From Polaromonas sp. (GTDB lineage Bacteria > Pseudomonadota > Gammaproteobacteria > Burkholderiales > Burkholderiaceae_C): DNA of 42,282 bases. How positions within the stretch are numbered: the stretch's first letter is position 1; every line of letters begins with the position of its first letter. The DNA lies in the NCBI GenBank assembly GCA_025362315.1, contig JANYGP010000003.1, positions 1 through 42,282 on the forward strand. Direction: 5' to 3'. Positions 8,311 through 17,263 of this stretch are shown here, in pieces. The notes below the pieces were generated by a model. The model had not been told where the DNA came from and made no database searches. It saw only the letters and a program-made list of their open reading frames with translations. Made by a program: the position numbers and the translations under genes.

Positions 8311-10057
8311 ACCAAAATGTATCCGGTGTTTGAAGGGCTGCCCAAGTGCCTTCGCTGGGGTCTTGTCGCGAACGCAAGTCCCAACGCTCGTCAATGATGC
8401 GGCATTGCGTGCAGGGCAGCTGGCCAATGCGGCGTGTTACCAGCACGTAACGGCTGGTCTTTAACAGCGTGTCAACACCTGCAAAGTCAACCGGCTGCGG
8501 CGCGTCGTAGGCCACCACTTTTGCGCCCGGCAAAATAAAGTGGTAGCGCTCGAATTGGCCATTGAAGTTGTTCGGCACGCTGACTGTCTGGCCTTGCAGC
8601 AGGGCAACGGTTGACGGCTGGAAGTGCCCCTTTTCGCCATTGAGCGGCGCAGTTGTCCAAGCCAGTAAAAACAGAACTGCAAAGCCTGATGCGGCAACCG
8701 CCCCGTGCATCCACTGCTTTTTAAACATGCCGGTAATACTTGCCAAAACAATCGACGCCAGCAGCAGCCAGAACAGCGGTGAATAAACGCTGTTGTCCTG
8801 CATGGCGCGCACGGCACCAAGCGCGATCAACCCCATACCCAATGCACCTAGTGTGCAAAACGCCAGCGTGATGACAAACCAGGCTCTGGCCATGCGCTGC
8901 CAGTACAGCGCGATCAGCACGGCTACAGCAGGCATGGCGGGTATCAGGTAGCGGGCAGAGCGCTGGTTGGGCAGCATGAACACCAGTGCCAGGCCCAAGA
9001 GCCACAGCCACATGACTTTTTCAGCGTCGCTGATGACAACTTTTTTTCGATAGCTGCGCCATGCCGTCCAGGCAGTACCAACAACCAGTGGCAACAACAA
9101 GCCAGCGTTGACAAAGTAACCCGTCAATATCACCAGCACGCCACCGTTGCCGCTAAAGGCGACCTTGAAATAGCCGGGCGACGACTTGAATTTGCCTGCG
9201 TTTTCACCGACCACAAATTCGCGCCACACCTCGCCGGGCAGCGGATCAAGCGCAAACCACAGGCCGAACACGGCCAACGCCAAAGTGCAAATTCCAGCAA
9301 CCTTCAAGCCATCGCGCATCACACCAGGTCTGAAAATTTGCCACGGCGCTTTGCGCGCACCCAGCGTTTGGTAGCACAGTGCTAGTCCCAGGCCAACAGG
9401 TGCCACCATCGCAAAAGATTTGTACAGGCAGCCGATGCCGATAGCGACGCCGGCCAATAAAGGAAACTTCCAGCGTGATGCCAACAGCTTGGTTGGCGAC
9501 CAGGCAATGGCAAAAAAAACACCAAACAACCAAAACGTTTCTGGCGCACTCGTCAGGTATGGACGGCCGTAGCGGTAGGTGCTGAAGAACGACAGAAAGA
9601 CGATAGCAGCAATCGCGCCCTCTGTGATCCCCGCTCCCCGGCTTGTTCCCTCTCCCCGCTTTATTTCCTCTCCCTCTGGGAGAGGATTAAGGTGAGGGCT
9701 CTGCGAATTCACCACCCTCCTTACCAACAACCCCACCAGCAACGCCGTCCCCCACAAATACAAAACACTCGGCAAGCGCAAATTGAACAGCGTCCAGTGA
9801 TCGCCCCAACCCCCCGCCACGATCGCCTGCCAAAACAAAAGCGGCGGTTTGGTGTTGCGCATGAAGTCATACGAGCTGACCAGCGGCAGCCAGTTACCGC
9901 TCTCGGCAGTCAGCCGCGCAATGTGCGCATACACCAGCTCATCGCCATTGCGGGGAATGTGGTCGCCATCCAGCTGAAACAAATAGCCCAATGCAACCAG
10001 CGCCGCGTACAGCACCCAGGCTGCAGTGCGCCCAATAAGTTGGGTGGGCGAAGTCAC
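8273..10057 (-). CDS. GT39-type (ArnT/PMT-like) membrane glycosyltransferase
   Basis: The 594-residue polytopic protein has the GT-C hallmarks near its start: an acidic pair in RNGDELVYAHIARLTAESG (about residues 36-54) in the first periplasmic loop and TKPPLLFW (about 69-76), followed by about ten hydrophobic segments and a soluble C-terminal part. Family members move a sugar from a polyprenyl-phosphate donor onto lipid A or protein on the periplasmic side; the sugar is not predictable. Residues about 118-147 (SPHLNPLPEGEEIKRGEG and neighbours) look like a translated intergenic repeat inserted in frame (separate entry). Its start overlaps the GtrA stop by 4 bp. Confidence 0.85.
   Translation of the reverse strand: MTSPTQLIGRTAAWVLYAALVALGYLFQLDGDHIPRNGDELVYAHIARLTAESGNWLPLVSSYDFMRNTKPPLLFWQAIVAGGWGDHWTLFNLRLPSVLYLWGTALLVGLLVRRVVNSQSPHLNPLPEGEEIKRGEGTSRGAGITEGAIAAIVFLSFFSTYRYGRPYLTSAPETFWLFGVFFAIAWSPTKLLASRWKFPLLAGVAIGIGCLYKSFAMVAPVGLGLALCYQTLGARKAPWQIFRPGVMRDGLKVAGICTLALAVFGLWFALDPLPGEVWREFVVGENAGKFKSSPGYFKVAFSGNGGVLVILTGYFVNAGLLLPLVVGTAWTAWRSYRKKVVISDAEKVMWLWLLGLALVFMLPNQRSARYLIPAMPAVAVLIALYWQRMARAWFVITLAFCTLGALGMGLIALGAVRAMQDNSVYSPLFWLLLASIVLASITGMFKKQWMHGAVAASGFAVLFLLAWTTAPLNGEKGHFQPSTVALLQGQTVSVPNNFNGQFERYHFILPGAKVVAYDAPQPVDFAGVDTLLKTSRYVLVTRRIGQLPCTQCRIIDERWDLRSRQDPSEGTWAALQTPDTFWYAKEYLVEQTAP
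9617..9706. repeat. REP-like repeat inserted in frame inside the GT39 gene
   Basis: The DNA contains CTCTCCCTCTGGGAGAGG (9667-9684, a near-perfect palindrome) followed by ATTAAGGTGAGGGC, plus flanking CCCTCTCCCCGC. This is a widespread proteobacterial intergenic repeat, and its translation SPHLNPLPEGE is a recognised repeat-derived peptide. Here it is read in frame within a loop region of the glycosyltransferase and adds about 30 residues without stops. Confidence 0.7.
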
Positions 10058-10560
10058 GGCGCGCCCTTGCCGCCACTGCGGCGGAACGTCAACCGGTCAT
10101 TCGCTACAAAATTAAAGATGCTGGACACACCAATGGCCACCAGATTGGCGACGATGTAATGCAAATACAGCGACAGTGACTTTGTCATCAGCGACTGGAT
10201 GATGATGGACACGCCCGCTGCGGCAACATACTTAAAAAACAATACCAACACGGCAGGGCTAGCCTCATGCTGGCGGTCGCGCCAGGTCAGGCGGCGGTTG
10301 AAATAAAAGTTGCTGATGGTGGCCAGTGTGATGGCAATGGCGATCGAATAATTCAGACGCGAGTGAAAGTCGGTGATCTGCAAGAGCAAAAACTCCTGAC
10401 ACGCATACAGCACAGCAATGTTGATCACCGTGCCGCTCGCGCCCACCGCACCAAACTTCACAAAACGCCAGCGCGCCACGGGCTGCAAGCGCTGCGGCAA
10501 TCGGCTGACCACCGCTTCAAACAAGCCGCGCAAACTGGCCATCAACTGGCTGCCAGACAA
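10054..10560 (-). CDS. GtrA-family membrane protein
   Basis: The 168-residue protein has four hydrophobic segments and the GtrA signature: WRFVKFGAVGASGTVINIAV at about residues 28-47 and ATISNFYFNRRLTWRD near residue 95. GtrA proteins are thought to help flip or deliver undecaprenyl-phosphate-linked sugars to a periplasmic glycosyltransferase. Its neighbours fit: it overlaps the GT39 gene downstream (ATGA) and the GT9 gene upstream (19 bp). An ATG at 10542-10560 overlap is retained because translation coupling is likely. Confidence 0.85.
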   Translation of the reverse strand: MSGSQLMASLRGLFEAVVSRLPQRLQPVARWRFVKFGAVGASGTVINIAVLYACQEFLLLQITDFHSRLNYSIAIAITLATISNFYFNRRLTWRDRQHEASPAVLVLFFKYVAAAGVSIIIQSLMTKSLSLYLHYIVANLVAIGVSSIFNFVANDRLTFRRSGGKGAP

Positions 10561-11792
10561 ACATGCGCCAAAAACTCACGTGATTTTTCTAGCACGGCTG
10601 CAGGCGCAATCACTTTCAGGCACTGGTTGTCACCATCACAAAAGCTGTCTCGGTGGTTGTACGCCGTCAGGCACGGTGAGCAAGGCCACTGGCTGTAAAA
10701 CGAATAGCACTTGGGTGTCAGCGGCGCGTACAGCGCTGGCGTTTCAGGCCCAAACAGCATGACTGTCCAAATGGGCGTAAGCGCTGCAAACTGGCCCGGG
10801 CCACCATCGTTGGTGACCAGCAGTTTGGCAACATGAAACAGGCCCAGCAATTCCGCGATGGAGCGGGTGTAGCCCGTCAGGTCAATCACTGCACTGGTTG
10901 AATCGGCATTTTTTGGATCAGCGTTTTTGACATTGGCCACCAGCTGCTGCGCCAGCGCCTGGTCGTCCTTCAGGCCAATGACAGCGACTGCGCAGCCGTC
11001 TAGCACCAGGCTGCTGCACAACTCCGTGTAGGACGCCAATGGCCAGGCCCGTATCGGCAAAATACCGCCGCCGGGGTAAACCAGCACCAGCGGTTTGCCT
11101 GCAATGGCGGGGAAATCATTGGCCAGGCGCTGACGAATGTCACTGACCTGATCAGGCGCAAGTTGCACATGCGGTGGCGCTTGTGTGGGCAGCATCACGG
11201 GCAGTTTTGATTTGGGCACTGCAGTCGAATCAATCGCCCGCGCCAGCGTTAAAAACTGCGCGCTGATGTGCTGGTACGGGTTGTACGGCACAGGCCGGTT
11301 GATGTGCGAGCCGCGGTACAAGCCCTCTTGTGTGTGCCGATGAAAGCCCACGCGCACAGCAGCCCCACTGGCGTATGAGAGCAGGCTGCTGATTCGTGAA
11401 AACAGCTCGCAGTCAATGGCCACATCAACGCGGGCGCGCCGCAGCTGCATCACAGCACGCCACAAACTTGACAGCAAACCCAGCAATGATTTGTCGTCAA
11501 TCGTATGAACATTGCCGGGCTTGATGACTTGCATCAAATCAAGAATTTCACGGTTCTTGCCGAACAGCAGCGCGTGCAGCTCTGCATCGGGGTAGCGGGT
11601 TTTAAGCCGCGCAAACATGTCGTGCGCCAGCACCAGACTGCCCATTTCTGACAGCAGAATGATTACGATAGCATGCGGCGCCCTATTTATGGGCGCTATA
11701 GCCGGTTTTGTGAATACATCTAACGCCGAGACAAGCGCGCACAGCGGTATGCCGACCCAGCGGTCTATCCAGCGCTGCACGGCAATGTTCAT
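10542..11792 (-). CDS. GT9 (heptosyltransferase-like) glycosyltransferase
   Basis: The 416-residue soluble protein resembles ADP-heptose:LPS heptosyltransferases: an N-terminal Rossmann-like domain (IVIILLSEMGSLVLAHDMF at about residues 42-60) and a C-terminal domain with LVLVYPGGGILPIRAWP and LLVTNDGGPGQFAALTPIWT, the latter matching the D-x-GxxH/Q donor-site motif of GT9. A Cys-rich C-terminal segment (FYSQWPCSPCLTAYNHRDSFCDGDNQCL) is typical of one subgroup. It likely adds a sugar to LPS core or a related glycan. It starts 3 bp after tgt. Residues about 28-44 may come from an intergenic repeat (see findings). Confidence 0.82.
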   Translation of the reverse strand: MNIAVQRWIDRWVGIPLCALVSALDVFTKPAIAPINRAPHAIVIILLSEMGSLVLAHDMFARLKTRYPDAELHALLFGKNREILDLMQVIKPGNVHTIDDKSLLGLLSSLWRAVMQLRRARVDVAIDCELFSRISSLLSYASGAAVRVGFHRHTQEGLYRGSHINRPVPYNPYQHISAQFLTLARAIDSTAVPKSKLPVMLPTQAPPHVQLAPDQVSDIRQRLANDFPAIAGKPLVLVYPGGGILPIRAWPLASYTELCSSLVLDGCAVAVIGLKDDQALAQQLVANVKNADPKNADSTSAVIDLTGYTRSIAELLGLFHVAKLLVTNDGGPGQFAALTPIWTVMLFGPETPALYAPLTPKCYSFYSQWPCSPCLTAYNHRDSFCDGDNQCLKVIAPAAVLEKSREFLAHVCLAAS

Positions 11793-11795
11793 CAG

Positions 11796-13022
<1,227 letters not shown>

Positions 13023-13083
13023 TTATGCTTTACTATTTTTTTCATCAAGCATTTAAAAATCTTTACTTATTAAGGAGCAGGAT

Positions 13084-13308
13084 ATGCAAGCTGAAGCTGT
13101 CGTTTCCAGTAAAGGGCAAGTCACACTGCCATCAGCCATGCGCGCGAAACTGGGCATTACCCCGGGCTCACACATTCACTTTGAAGTACGTGGAACTGAG
13201 CTGGTGATTATTCCTGAGATACCCATGAGTGCTTACTACGGCATTCTCAAAGGATATGACCTGGGCGATATCGAGCCTGAAAAAGAGCCTGATCGGACCT
13301 TTGAATGA
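13084..13308 (+). CDS. AbrB/MazE-fold antitoxin (VapB-like)
   Basis: The 74-residue protein is an AbrB swapped-hairpin DNA-binding domain: AEAVVSSKGQVTLPSAMRAK followed by LGITPGSHIHFEVRGTELVI. The last 25 acidic residues (GDIEPEKEPDRTFE) would be the toxin-binding tail. AAGGAG lies 6-8 bases before the ATG. Its stop overlaps the start of the PIN-domain gene by 4 bp (ATGA), the standard antitoxin-toxin coupling. It probably represses its own promoter in the AT-rich 110 bp between it and divergent tgt. Confidence 0.88.
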   Translation: MQAEAVVSSKGQVTLPSAMRAKLGITPGSHIHFEVRGTELVIIPEIPMSAYYGILKGYDLGDIEPEKEPDRTFE

Positions 13309-13682
13309 ACGTCGTTGATTCTTCAGGCTGGATCGAGTTTTTTTTGGCAGGCAGCAATGGCCCGACTTTTAAACCTGTGATCGAACAACGCGACCAGCTG
13401 CTGGTACCGACCATCGCTATTTTTGAAGTCCACAAAATTTTGAGCCGCAATCTGGCTGAAGACCTGGTAGACCGCTGCTTGGACATCATGCGCCTGGGGC
13501 GGGTGCTCGACCTGACCGACCGCCGCGCAGTAGCTGCGGCCAAGGCAGCCCGCCAGCATCGCCTTGCACTTGCCGACGCAGCGATGTACAGCATGGCGCT
13601 GGAGCATGGCGCAATGTTCTGGACACAAGATGTTGACTATGACGGCTTGGCGGACGTGCGCTACTTTAAAAAGCTTGCTTGA
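13305..13682 (+). CDS. PIN-domain ribonuclease toxin (VapC-like)
   Basis: The 125-residue PIN domain has the expected acidic residues: Asp5 in MNVVDSSGWIEFF, Glu in IFEVHKILSR (about residue 46), and Asp in RLALADAAMYSMALEHGA (about 91) with a following TQDVDYDGL (about 108-116). VapC toxins cleave specific tRNA or rRNA sites with Mg. It overlaps the antitoxin by 4 bp. No damage is visible, so this looks like a complete vapBC-type module. Confidence 0.88.
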   Translation: MNVVDSSGWIEFFLAGSNGPTFKPVIEQRDQLLVPTIAIFEVHKILSRNLAEDLVDRCLDIMRLGRVLDLTDRRAVAAAKAARQHRLALADAAMYSMALEHGAMFWTQDVDYDGLADVRYFKKLA

Positions 13683-13703
13683 AGGCCTTTTTTGACGCAT
13701 AAA

Positions 13704-13756
13704 AAGGTCTGTAGCCCAAATAAATATTGCGCAAGCAGCTATATAAATAATAGCAG
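13704..13756 (-). repeat. AT-rich ~50 bp intergenic repeat
   Basis: Reads GGTCTGTAGCCCAAATAAAT, then TTGCGCAAGCAGCTATATAA, then ATAATAGCA. It is the reverse orientation of the repeat family seen throughout the window. It ends about 40 bp before the TTG start of rsmE. Confidence 0.65.
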
Positions 13757-13792
13757 CAGCAACATAAAACTAATCTGAATTCAAGCCCTCAC

Positions 13793-14524
13793 TTGACCCC
13801 ACGCATCTACACCGACCAGGCCTTGGCCACAGGCATCAGCATCAGCCTGCCGCCGCTTGCCGCACGGCACATTCAGGTACTACGTTTGCAGCCCGGCAAC
13901 AGCATCGCTTTGTTCAATAGCCTCGGTGATGTAGAAGGCGAGTTTGACGCCGAGGTGCAAAGTATGGGCCGCAGTGATGTGACTGTGGTGGTTGGTGACT
14001 TCAAACCCACTCAGCTGGAGTCACCACGCACCGTACATCTGGCCGTTGGCATGCCCGCCAACGAGCGCATGGACTGGCTGGTTGAAAAAGCTACTGAGCT
14101 GGGCGTGGTCAGTATTCAGCCTTTGATGACTGAACGCACCGTGCTGCGCCTGGCAGGTGAGCGCCTTGAGAAAAAACGCGCCCACTGGCAGGGCATAGCC
14201 ATTGCGGCGTGTGAGCAATGCGGCCGCAACCGCGTGCCGCTGGTTCATGCGCCTGCTTCTTTAAGCGATTGGCTGAAAAAGCAAGACGACCCCAACAACA
14301 CGCGCCTGCTGCTGTCGCTGCAAGCCGCCTCACAACCGCTGCTCAAAGCCATCCGCACACGCGGCGCCATGACATTTTTAAGTGGCCCCGAAGGCGGCCT
14401 TAGCGCGTCAGAAGAAAGCGCCGCCCTGGCCAAAGGCTTCACGCCCGTCACCCTGGGCCCGCGCGTGCTGCGCTCTGAAACCGCGCCGCTGGCTGTGCTG
14501 GCTGCGCTGACTTTTCTTAGCTGA
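13793..14524 (+). CDS. rsmE: 16S rRNA (uracil-1498-N3)-methyltransferase
   Basis: The 243-residue protein matches RsmE: an N-terminal PUA-like domain (PPLAARHIQVLRLQPGNSIA, about residues 20-40) and a SPOUT methyltransferase domain with the knot motifs TFLSGPEGGLSASEESAALA (about 195-214) and LGPRVLRSETAPLAVLAAL (about 222-240). It methylates U1498 of 16S rRNA using SAM. The start is a TTG at 13793, needed because the conserved PRIYTDQALATG begins immediately after it and no ATG precedes it; no strong Shine-Dalgarno is seen. Confidence 0.94.
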   Translation: MTPRIYTDQALATGISISLPPLAARHIQVLRLQPGNSIALFNSLGDVEGEFDAEVQSMGRSDVTVVVGDFKPTQLESPRTVHLAVGMPANERMDWLVEKATELGVVSIQPLMTERTVLRLAGERLEKKRAHWQGIAIAACEQCGRNRVPLVHAPASLSDWLKKQDDPNNTRLLLSLQAASQPLLKAIRTRGAMTFLSGPEGGLSASEESAALAKGFTPVTLGPRVLRSETAPLAVLAALTFLS

Positions 14525-14567
14525 TTTTTTCAAAAAGTTTTACAATCGTAAAACTTTTTCAAATCAG
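14521..14567. promoter_or_regulatory. Nested palindrome: candidate mazEF operator and/or rsmE terminator
   Basis: An inner perfect inverted repeat AAAAAGTTTTAC / GTAAAACTTTTT (14532-14543 and 14548-14559, 4-base loop) lies inside an outer pair CTGATTT / AAATCAG (14521-14527 and 14561-14567). The outer left arm contains the rsmE stop codon and the right arm ends 18 bp before the mazE-like start. The symmetry suits autorepression by an AbrB/MazE-fold antitoxin. The AT-rich stem is weak as a terminator. Confidence 0.6.
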
Positions 14568-14584
14568 ATCATGAAGGAAATGCG

Positions 14585-14827
14585 ATGCTGAATGCTTCCC
14601 TGCGCCGCTCCGGCGGCTCACTTATCATGACCATACCTGCCATTTGGGTTGAGCAAAACGGGCTGGATGCAGGCAGCTCTGTTTCAGTAGAAGTGACAGG
14701 CCGGGCACTGACATTGCGCGCGCCTCAGGCACGTCCCAGCCTGGACGCCTTGCTGGCTCAAACACCTCGCGGTTTGCAGCGCGCCGAAGCCTGGGACACA
14801 CTGCCGGTAGCCGGGCGGGAACTGTGA
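14585..14827 (+). CDS. MazE-like AbrB-fold antitoxin
   Basis: The 80-residue protein has an N-terminal AbrB fold (NASLRRSGGSLIMTIPAIWV then GLDAGSSVSVEVTGRALTLR) and a C-terminal tail of about 30 residues for toxin binding. AAGGAA precedes the ATG by about 4 bases. Its TGA stop overlaps the GTG start of the mazF-like gene (GTGA), which suggests translational coupling. The nested palindrome just upstream is the likely operator. Confidence 0.85.
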   Translation: MLNASLRRSGGSLIMTIPAIWVEQNGLDAGSSVSVEVTGRALTLRAPQARPSLDALLAQTPRGLQRAEAWDTLPVAGREL

Positions 14828-15168
14828 CCCCGATACGCGGCGATATTTTGCATCTGGCTTTTGACCCTGCCAGCGGACTCGAAATCAAGGGAAACCATTT
14901 TTGCTTGGTGGTATCACCGCAAACGTTCAACCAGCGCTTCAAGCTGGCCTGGGTTTGCCCCATATCGGGCGGACTGGCAGCGGTGGCGCGTGAAAGTGGT
15001 TTTTTAGTATCGCTGTCCGGATGCGGACTGCGCACCGATGGCCATGTTCATGCGCATCAGGTTAAAGCCCTAGACTGGGCTGCACGCAAGGCAAAGAAAA
15101 TCGAAACTGCGCCGGACTGGTTGGTTGAGCAAGTCTTGCTGTGCATGTCATCAGTCATCGACATATAA
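14824..15168 (+). CDS. MazF/PemK-family endoribonuclease toxin
   Basis: The 114-residue protein matches MazF/PemK: RGDILHLAFDPASGLEIKGN at the N-terminus (RGDI.. with a basic loop), FCLVVSPQTFNQRF, VCPISGGL and HAHQVKALDWAARKAKKIE near the C-terminus. MazF toxins cut mRNA or tRNA at short sequence motifs without ribosomes. It begins with GTG overlapping the antitoxin stop. The gene looks intact. Confidence 0.9.
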   Translation: MTPIRGDILHLAFDPASGLEIKGNHFCLVVSPQTFNQRFKLAWVCPISGGLAAVARESGFLVSLSGCGLRTDGHVHAHQVKALDWAARKAKKIETAPDWLVEQVLLCMSSVIDI

Positions 15169-15180
15169 AAAAAGCAGCCC

Positions 15181-16359
15181 ATGAACCGCAACTTGTGGCT
15201 GTTGACCATCTGTCAGGGGCTGTTCCTGACCAACAACGTGACCTTCATGGCCATCAATGGGCTGGTCGGCTTGAGCCTGGCGCCCTTCGGCTGGATGGCC
15301 ACGCTGCCGCTGATGGCCTATGTGGTGGGCGGGGCGATGTCAACCGTGCTGGTCAGCCAGACGCAAAGCCGCTACGGCCGCAAGGCGTCTTTTCAAATGG
15401 GCCTGGGTGTGGCGGTACTTTCGGCGCTGCTGTGCTGCTACGCCGCCAATAGCAAAAACTTCTGGCTGCTGGTAGCGGCCACGGTGGTGGCCGGTTACTA
15501 CAACGCCAATGCGCAGTTGTACCGCTTTGCCGCAGCTGAGCTGGCCGCGCCAGCGTTCAAAGAAAAAGCGATTTCGCTGGTAATGGCTGGCGGCCTGCTA
15601 GGCGCGGTGCTGGGGCCAAACCTGGCATCCAAAACACGCAGCTTGCTGGACGCGCCATTTGCCGGGGCCTACCTGGCACTTAGCGTGGTTGCGCTGCTGG
15701 CCATGGCGCTGATGGCCTATGTCAGCTTTGGCCCTAAACCTATCAAAGCGTCATCAAGCGCTTTGAGCAGCGGCAGGCCACTGGGTGAAATCATGCGCCA
15801 GCCCGTCTTCATCGTTGCAGCTGCAGCGGGCGCGCTGGGCTATGGCGTGATGAATTTATTGATGGCGTCCACGCCCATTGCCATGCAGATGTGCGGCCTG
15901 CCGTTCTCAAGCGTGGCGTGGGTGCTTGAATGGCATGTGATCGGCATGTTTGCACCGGGCTTTTTTACCGGGCATTTGATCAAGCGCTACGGTACGCTGC
16001 CCATCATGGCGATTGGGCTGGCGCTCAACATTGGCTGCGTGTTGATTGCCCTGTCTGGCATTGAATTCAAGCAGTTTTTAATGGCGCTGTTTTTGCTCGG
16101 CCTGGGCTGGAACTTCCTGTTCACTGGTGCCACCACCTTGGCCCTGACAGCTTATCAGCCGGAAGAAAAGGACAAGGCACAAGGCGCACTGAACTTTTGC
16201 GTGTTTGCTGTGCTGGCTATTTCGTCACTGACATCCGGCGTGCTGGTCACCACCCAAGGCTGGACATTGCTGAACCTGGGCTCGCTGGTGCCGCTAAGCT
16301 TGACTGCGCTGTTATTGGGATGGCTTGCATTTCAGCAGCGCAAGCCGCAAAATCTGTAA
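15181..16359 (+). CDS. Major facilitator superfamily transporter
   Basis: The 392-residue protein has about twelve hydrophobic segments, a loop-2/3 motif TQSRYGRKASFQMG (about residues 60-73) matching the MFS motif A, and a central cytoplasmic loop near residues 185-200. Substrate is not predictable; relatives are annotated as generic drug or metabolite exporters. It starts 12 bp after the mazF-like stop but is probably separately relevant. No regulator is adjacent. Confidence 0.85.
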   Translation: MNRNLWLLTICQGLFLTNNVTFMAINGLVGLSLAPFGWMATLPLMAYVVGGAMSTVLVSQTQSRYGRKASFQMGLGVAVLSALLCCYAANSKNFWLLVAATVVAGYYNANAQLYRFAAAELAAPAFKEKAISLVMAGGLLGAVLGPNLASKTRSLLDAPFAGAYLALSVVALLAMALMAYVSFGPKPIKASSSALSSGRPLGEIMRQPVFIVAAAAGALGYGVMNLLMASTPIAMQMCGLPFSSVAWVLEWHVIGMFAPGFFTGHLIKRYGTLPIMAIGLALNIGCVLIALSGIEFKQFLMALFLLGLGWNFLFTGATTLALTAYQPEEKDKAQGALNFCVFAVLAISSLTSGVLVTTQGWTLLNLGSLVPLSLTALLLGWLAFQQRKPQNL

Positions 16360-16419
16360 TGGTAATTTGCTACATTGCGATGGCCAGGTTTTACTTAAAC
16401 ATAACTTTTGGAGTTCATC

Positions 16420-16893
16420 ATGGGTTTACTTGATTCAGTTTTAGGTGCAGTCATGGGCGGTCAGCAGCAGCAGGCGGGTGCAGCAACTGGCGGCGGTGGC
16501 ATGGGTAGCCTGATCGGCATGCTCGCCAGCAACCCGCAAATGCTGCAAGCCATCACCGGCATGCTCAGCAACGACGGCGGCCACGGCGGCTTGGGCGGCA
16601 TCATGGCCAAGTTTCAGCAAGCCGGGTTGGGCGATGCAGTGGGCTCCTGGGTTGGCCACGGTGAAAACCACGCAGTCTCAGGCGACCAGGTCACCAGCGC
16701 ACTGGGTGAAAACACCATCAGCGACCTGGCCCAAAAAATGGGCATGAGCCAAGGCGACGCAGCAGGCCAGCTGTCCAGCATCTTGCCCGGCCTCATCAAC
16801 CACCTTACCCCCAACGGCCAGGCACCTGCAGGCGGGCTGGGCAGCTCAGGGGATTTGATGGGCATGTTGGGTGGATTGCTGCAGAAGCGATAA
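16420..16893 (+). CDS. YidB-like / DUF937-family protein
   Basis: From the ATG at 16420, preceded by GGAG seven bases upstream, the product is 157 residues beginning MGLLDSVLGAVMGGQQQQ. It is rich in Gly, Met and Gln with SLIGMLASNPQMLQAITGML and VGSWVGHGENHAVSGDQVTS, ALGENTISDLAQKMGMS, which are the YidB/DUF937 signatures. The function of this family is not known; no signal peptide is seen. An upstream TTG (16408) in frame would hide the Shine-Dalgarno inside the gene and is rejected. Its stop codon is the first triplet of an 8-bp tandem array. Confidence 0.85.
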   Translation: MGLLDSVLGAVMGGQQQQAGAATGGGGMGSLIGMLASNPQMLQAITGMLSNDGGHGGLGGIMAKFQQAGLGDAVGSWVGHGENHAVSGDQVTSALGENTISDLAQKMGMSQGDAAGQLSSILPGLINHLTPNGQAPAGGLGSSGDLMGMLGGLLQKR

Positions 16894-16946
16894 ATCCCTA
16901 AATCGCTAAACCGTTAAACCGTTAAACCGTTAAACCGTTAAACCGT
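16891..16946. repeat. Tandem array of an 8-bp unit (7 copies)
   Basis: Seven consecutive octamers: TAAATCCC, TAAATCGC, then five exact TAAACCGT units (16907-16946). The first TAA is the stop codon of the YidB-like gene, and the array runs directly into the terminator hairpin. It is a simple-sequence array in the 3' untranslated region. Confidence 0.9.
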
Positions 16947-16947
16947 T

Positions 16948-16976
16948 AACAGCCCTTCAACGGGCTGTTGTCGTTT
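16948..16976 (+). terminator. Intrinsic terminator after the YidB-like gene
   Basis: AACAGCCC (16948-16955), a six-base loop, GGGCTGTT (16962-16969) then GTCGTTTT. The 8-bp GC-containing stem plus short T tract is a plausible rho-independent terminator, positioned just past the octamer array. Confidence 0.7.
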
Positions 16977-17062
16977 TAGGCTGCGCAATTCAGCATTTGC
17001 GGGTTTTGGATCGATTGGTTTTGGTGGCACACAGTTGGCTACCAGATGAAGCCAAACTTCAT

Positions 17063-17118
17063 TTGCTATTAAATCAGTAGCTGCTTGCGCACATATTTAC
17101 TGCACTATAGACCTATTT
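17063..17118 (+). repeat. AT-rich ~50 bp intergenic repeat
   Basis: Contains TTTGCTATTAAATCAGTAGC, TGCTTGCGCACATATTTACT and CACTATAGACCTATTTGAT, a good match to the family consensus. It sits at the left border of the accessory island, in the 370-base gene-free stretch 16894-17263, which otherwise holds only the octamer array, the terminator and the short repeat at 17145-17170. Confidence 0.7.
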
Positions 17119-17144
17119 GATACCTAAAACGAACCATTTACACC

Positions 17145-17170
17145 CGTCATTCCCCGACGGCGGGAATCCG
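17145..17170. repeat. dRS3-like short palindromic repeat
   Basis: ATTCCC (17149-17154), seven bases, GGGAAT (17162-17167) inside CGTCATTCCCC...CGGGAATCCGC. This matches the widely dispersed ATTCCC-N-GGGAAT element class (called dRS3 in Neisseria, where the spacer is usually 8). Such elements are known insertion targets for filamentous phage in Neisseria; relevance here is unknown. Confidence 0.5.
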
Positions 17171-17263
17171 CTAGCGGCTACTAAAGAGTTAAAAGTTTTT
17201 AACACCCATCAAACGTTTCACGGCATGATGGCGTAACAAATTTTTACGGATTGCAGTTGATAG

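Noticed and set aside
8311..8427. Longer N-terminus for the YiiX-like lipoprotein
   Set aside because: The extra 39 residues would push the signal peptide inside the protein and deepen overlap with the GT39 gene.
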